NCBI GenBank assembly: GCA_051871275.1
Contig: JBJECR010000046.1
Coordinates: forward strand, 1-16,809
From: CAJUPY01 sp051871275
GTDB taxonomy: Bacteria; Bacteroidota; Bacteroidia; Bacteroidales; Muribaculaceae
DNA: 16,809 nt
Direction: 5' to 3'
Made by a program: the position numbers and the translations under genes
Notes under the pieces: generated by a model
Databases searched by the model: none
What the model was told of the DNA's origin: nothing
Seen by the model: only the letters and a program-made list of their open reading frames with translations
In this document: piece after piece, positions 14,833 through 16,809 of the stretch
How the letters are laid out: the number at the start of each line of letters is the position of its first letter
Numbering within the stretch: the first letter of the stretch is position 1

Positions 14833-16038
14833 ATGAACTTGATAAGCAGATCATATTACATAGAAAAGATAGAGAAATACCTTGGAAAAGAGGTGATTAT
14901 AGTCCTTGTGGGGCAGAGAAGAGTAGGCAAAAGCCAAATTTTGAGGTTACTGCAGGAAAAATTCTCCTCTGATGAAAATAATGTGATATTTATTGACAAG
15001 GAAAAGCGTGAATTTGACTTTATCAAGACGTATTCCGACTTAAACACCTATATTGATAGCAAATTAGTTGCAAATAAGCGAAACTTTATAATGATTGATG
15101 AAATTCAAGACATTAAGGAGTTTGAAAGGTCTATACGAAGTTTTCGCACCGAACCTAATACGGAGATTATTGTGACAGGAAGCAACGCTCGTATGCTGAG
15201 TGGCGATTTAAGTACGCTTATAGGTGGCCGCTACAAAGAAATATATGTTCAATCACTTTCATACGTTGAATTTCTTTTGTTTCATAATCTTCAGGACAAC
15301 GATGAATCTTTGGCTAAGTACGTTCAGTTTAGCGGTATGCCGGGATTGAATAAGATAGGACTTGATGAAAGTGATGCTGCCGAATACCTAGGAGATATTT
15401 ATCACACTGTGCTACTGAAAGACGTAGTTCTCCGCAATGGTGTGAGGAATATCCCTTTTATGGAAAACCTGGTGAGGTACATTGCAGATAATATCGGCAA
15501 ACCGTTTTCCGCTACAAATATTGCAAATTATATGCGTTCTGCAGGTGAAAAAGTCACTTCCGGGGTCATTATCAATTATTTGAGAATGTTATGTGAAGCT
15601 TTTGTGATAAGAAAAGTGGAGCGTTTTGATATTCACGGGAAGAAACTCCTGGAAACAAATTGCAAATATTATTTTGAGGATCATGGTATAAGAAATGCCA
15701 TTGTGGGAGGCACTCGTGAGGGTGATATTGAAAAGGTAATTGAAAATATTATCTATCAGCAACTTATCCGCTTGGGATATGAAGTTACTGTGGGTGCTCT
15801 TAAATCCACGGAAATAGACTTCGTATGCACAAAACCGGGAAAGGATAGGATTTACGTTCAAGCTTCATACGTGATTGCAAGTGAAAGCACACGCCAAAGG
15901 GAATTTGGCAATTTATCCGCCATAAATGATAATTATCCCAAGTATGTGATTTCACTCACTCCCTTGGTCACTAAAAACGATTGTGATGGCATCACTCACT
16001 TAAATCTTCGCAGATTCTTGAAGGAAGGATTAAGATAA
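14833..16038 (+). CDS. AAA-family ATPase with DUF4143 domain (401 aa)
   Basis: I chose ATG 14833; the in-frame TTG at 14815 lies inside the -7 box. The N-terminal ATPase domain has a Walker A GQRRVGKS (27-34), a Walker B NFIMIDEIQD with Asp89-Glu90, and a sensor-like IIVTGSNARML (~114-124). The following DUF4143 part has a winged-helix-like segment (SATNIANYMRSAGEKVTSGVIINYL) and a C-terminal PD-(D/E)xK-like fold remnant: Asp329 in STEIDFV and Gln343 in YVQASY. Proteins of this family are frequent in Bacteroidetes and archaea, often in multiple copies, with no firm function; defence and mobile-element roles have been suggested. It is transcribed alone and its 3' end overlaps that of hicB by nine bases on the other strand. 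Confidence 0.88.
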   Translation: MNLISRSYYIEKIEKYLGKEVIIVLVGQRRVGKSQILRLLQEKFSSDENNVIFIDKEKREFDFIKTYSDLNTYIDSKLVANKRNFIMIDEIQDIKEFERSIRSFRTEPNTEIIVTGSNARMLSGDLSTLIGGRYKEIYVQSLSYVEFLLFHNLQDNDESLAKYVQFSGMPGLNKIGLDESDAAEYLGDIYHTVLLKDVVLRNGVRNIPFMENLVRYIADNIGKPFSATNIANYMRSAGEKVTSGVIINYLRMLCEAFVIRKVERFDIHGKKLLETNCKYYFEDHGIRNAIVGGTREGDIEKVIENIIYQQLIRLGYEVTVGALKSTEIDFVCTKPGKDRIYVQASYVIASESTRQREFGNLSAINDNYPKYVISLTPLVTKNDCDGITHLNLRRFLKEGLR

Positions 16039-16443
16039 TGCTAAAATGCTATTTCCTATACTGTGAAGACCATTAAGGATTCTTTCTCTTTGGTTTTTAC
16101 TTGGCTGTTTAATCCCATTTGCATAGTGTGAAAGGAGTTTTTGATTTATGCCGGATGCTCTGCTTATAGCTGCCATAGTGGTATATACTTCAGCATCACG
16201 TAATAATGCGGCGGCATCTAAAACAAATTCAAGTTCATAATTGCCTTCCACTAAATATTCAGGAAGTATGTCTCCATCTTCTACGCATCCTTGAATATGC
16301 ATTTTTAATGATTCTGCAAAATCTTCTTTCAGCTGTTTTAGAGATTTATTGGTAGCTACTACGGTTCCTGCTTCTTCATCACTCCAACCGCAACAGAAAT
16401 TTTTTTCTGTCCAACTAACATCTATTTTTAATTTCTTTTCCAT
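16030..16443 (-). CDS. hicB: HicB-type antitoxin with C-terminal HTH (137 aa)
   Basis: Residues ~1-85 form the HicB partial RNase-H-like fold (SWTEKNFCCGW, GTVVATNKSLKQLKEDFAESLKMHI, EDGDILPEYL, YELEFVLD), which binds and blocks HicA. Residues ~88-130 form an XRE-like helix-turn-helix (MAAISRASGINQKLLSHYANGIKQPS), used for autorepression in such systems. It follows hicA by 24 bases on the minus strand, the usual toxin-first order. The reading frame is intact while the toxin frame is not. A palindromic operator lies in the shared promoter. The tail overlaps the convergent ATPase gene by nine bases. Confidence 0.9.
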   Translation of the reverse strand: MEKKLKIDVSWTEKNFCCGWSDEEAGTVVATNKSLKQLKEDFAESLKMHIQGCVEDGDILPEYLVEGNYELEFVLDAAALLRDAEVYTTMAAISRASGINQKLLSHYANGIKQPSKNQRERILNGLHSIGNSILALS

Positions 16444-16467
16444 AATATTATATTCTATATGTGTGGG

Positions 16468-16663
16468 TTATTTCCACCCGGCTTGTTTCCAAATACTATT
16501 GAGAATGAACTGCTCTAAAGTTTCACTTAGTTTTCCTCTAACCGTAACTTTTCCTTTTTTTTGATGGGTGCTTGTATTGCCTGTGGTCTCCTTTTATTGT
16601 AAGGAGTTCCCATCCGTCTTTTTCTAGCAATTCAATTACTTCTTTTACTTTATAGCGTTTCAT
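16468..16663 (-). pseudogene. hicA: HicA-type toxin frame, interrupted at a run of eight A
   Basis: From ATG at 16661-16663 (minus) the frame reads MKRYKVKEVIELLEKDGWEL..GDHRQYKHPSKK, the hallmark of the HicA mRNA interferase, with the catalytic-type His27 in GDHR. At the A8 run (16555-16562) it goes out of frame and stops at 16538-16540 after 41 residues. Removing one A restores GKVTVRGKLSETLE..ILNSIWKQAGWK, a complete 64-residue HicA ending at 16468-16470. The sequence downstream of the shift is well preserved, so the change is recent, is a homopolymer sequencing error, or is bypassed by slippage. The product, if made, cleaves mRNA and is neutralised by HicB. Confidence 0.85.
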
Positions 16664-16688
16664 GGATCTTAGAGCTGATTATTCATCA

Positions 16689-16720
16689 CAAAGGTAGTAA
16701 TATTTCTACTTTATTGCAAA
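16689..16720 (-). promoter_or_regulatory. hicAB promoter with internal palindromic operator
   Basis: Minus-strand TTTG (16717-16720), 20 bases, then TACCTTTG (16689-16696). The spacer carries GTAGTAATATTTCTAC (16694-16709), a palindrome matching its own complement at 14 of 16 positions and overlapping the -7 box, as expected for HicB autorepression. The hicA start at 16663 follows a leader of about 20 bases. Upstream of it, 16721-16809 shows no gene. Confidence 0.7.
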
Positions 16721-16809
16721 GTTTTTAACATTTTTTATATAAAAATAAAGGCTGCGTAACTATTCAGCTATCCGAAAGCATTACATAACTGCTATTGAAA
16801 AGCCATCAT

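Noticed and set aside
16349..16564. 71-codon plus-strand frame opposite hicA/hicB
   Set aside because: Antisense to two recognisable toxin-antitoxin frames; no motif.

Overview
The window looks like chromosomal DNA of a gut-type Bacteroidales (Prevotella/Bacteroides/Muribaculaceae-like; genus not determinable from sequence alone). The evidence is AT-rich leaders without Shine-Dalgarno sequences, several promoters fitting the Bacteroidetes form TTTG-N19/20-TAnnTTTG, an outer-membrane TonB-receptor-like barrel, Bacteroidetes-style lipoprotein and periplasmic glycosidases, and a 9-bp CCTTAAAAC tandem array of a kind common between genes in this order. No rRNA, tRNA, CRISPR or complete insertion sequence was seen.

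Layout. (1) 1-1391: the end of a coiled-coil protein overlapping a predicted HTH DNA-binding protein, then a convergent small zinc-ribbon membrane protein. (2) 1392-2234: an 843-base stretch without a convincing gene, holding two strong minus-strand promoters, inverted repeats that could fold into an RNA, and a tandem repeat. (3) 2235-8679: a secreted GH3 beta-glucosidase, a TonB-dependent-receptor-like barrel without a SusD partner, and a lipoprotein type-B carboxylesterase. (4) 8818-12118: a secreted GH3 enzyme of a second subfamily and a periplasmic nucleoside-hydrolase-like protein 10 bases behind it; an intrinsic-terminator-like hairpin sits directly in front of this pair. (5) 12437-14671: a third GH3, clearly a paralogue of the second but without signal peptide, with its own promoter. 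(6) 14833-16809: a DUF4143-type AAA ATPase behind a cluster of inverted repeats, convergent with a hicAB toxin-antitoxin operon whose toxin frame is broken at a run of eight A.

How the genes may work together. An outer-membrane barrel, an esterase, two exported exo-glycosidases, an exported N-glycosidase-like protein and a cytoplasmic glycosidase, with no endo-glycanase and no SusD, suggest uptake and stepwise deacylation and deglycosylation of small glycoconjugates (for example acylated plant glycosides or glycosylated nucleosides) rather than a long polysaccharide. This is inference. The most notable observations are the frameshifted hicA at A8 with an intact promoter/operator, the leader terminator in front of the second GH3, the exported/cytoplasmic GH3 pair in which only the exported copy keeps an EF-hand-like calcium loop, and a possible structured RNA at about 1395-1628 (minus strand).
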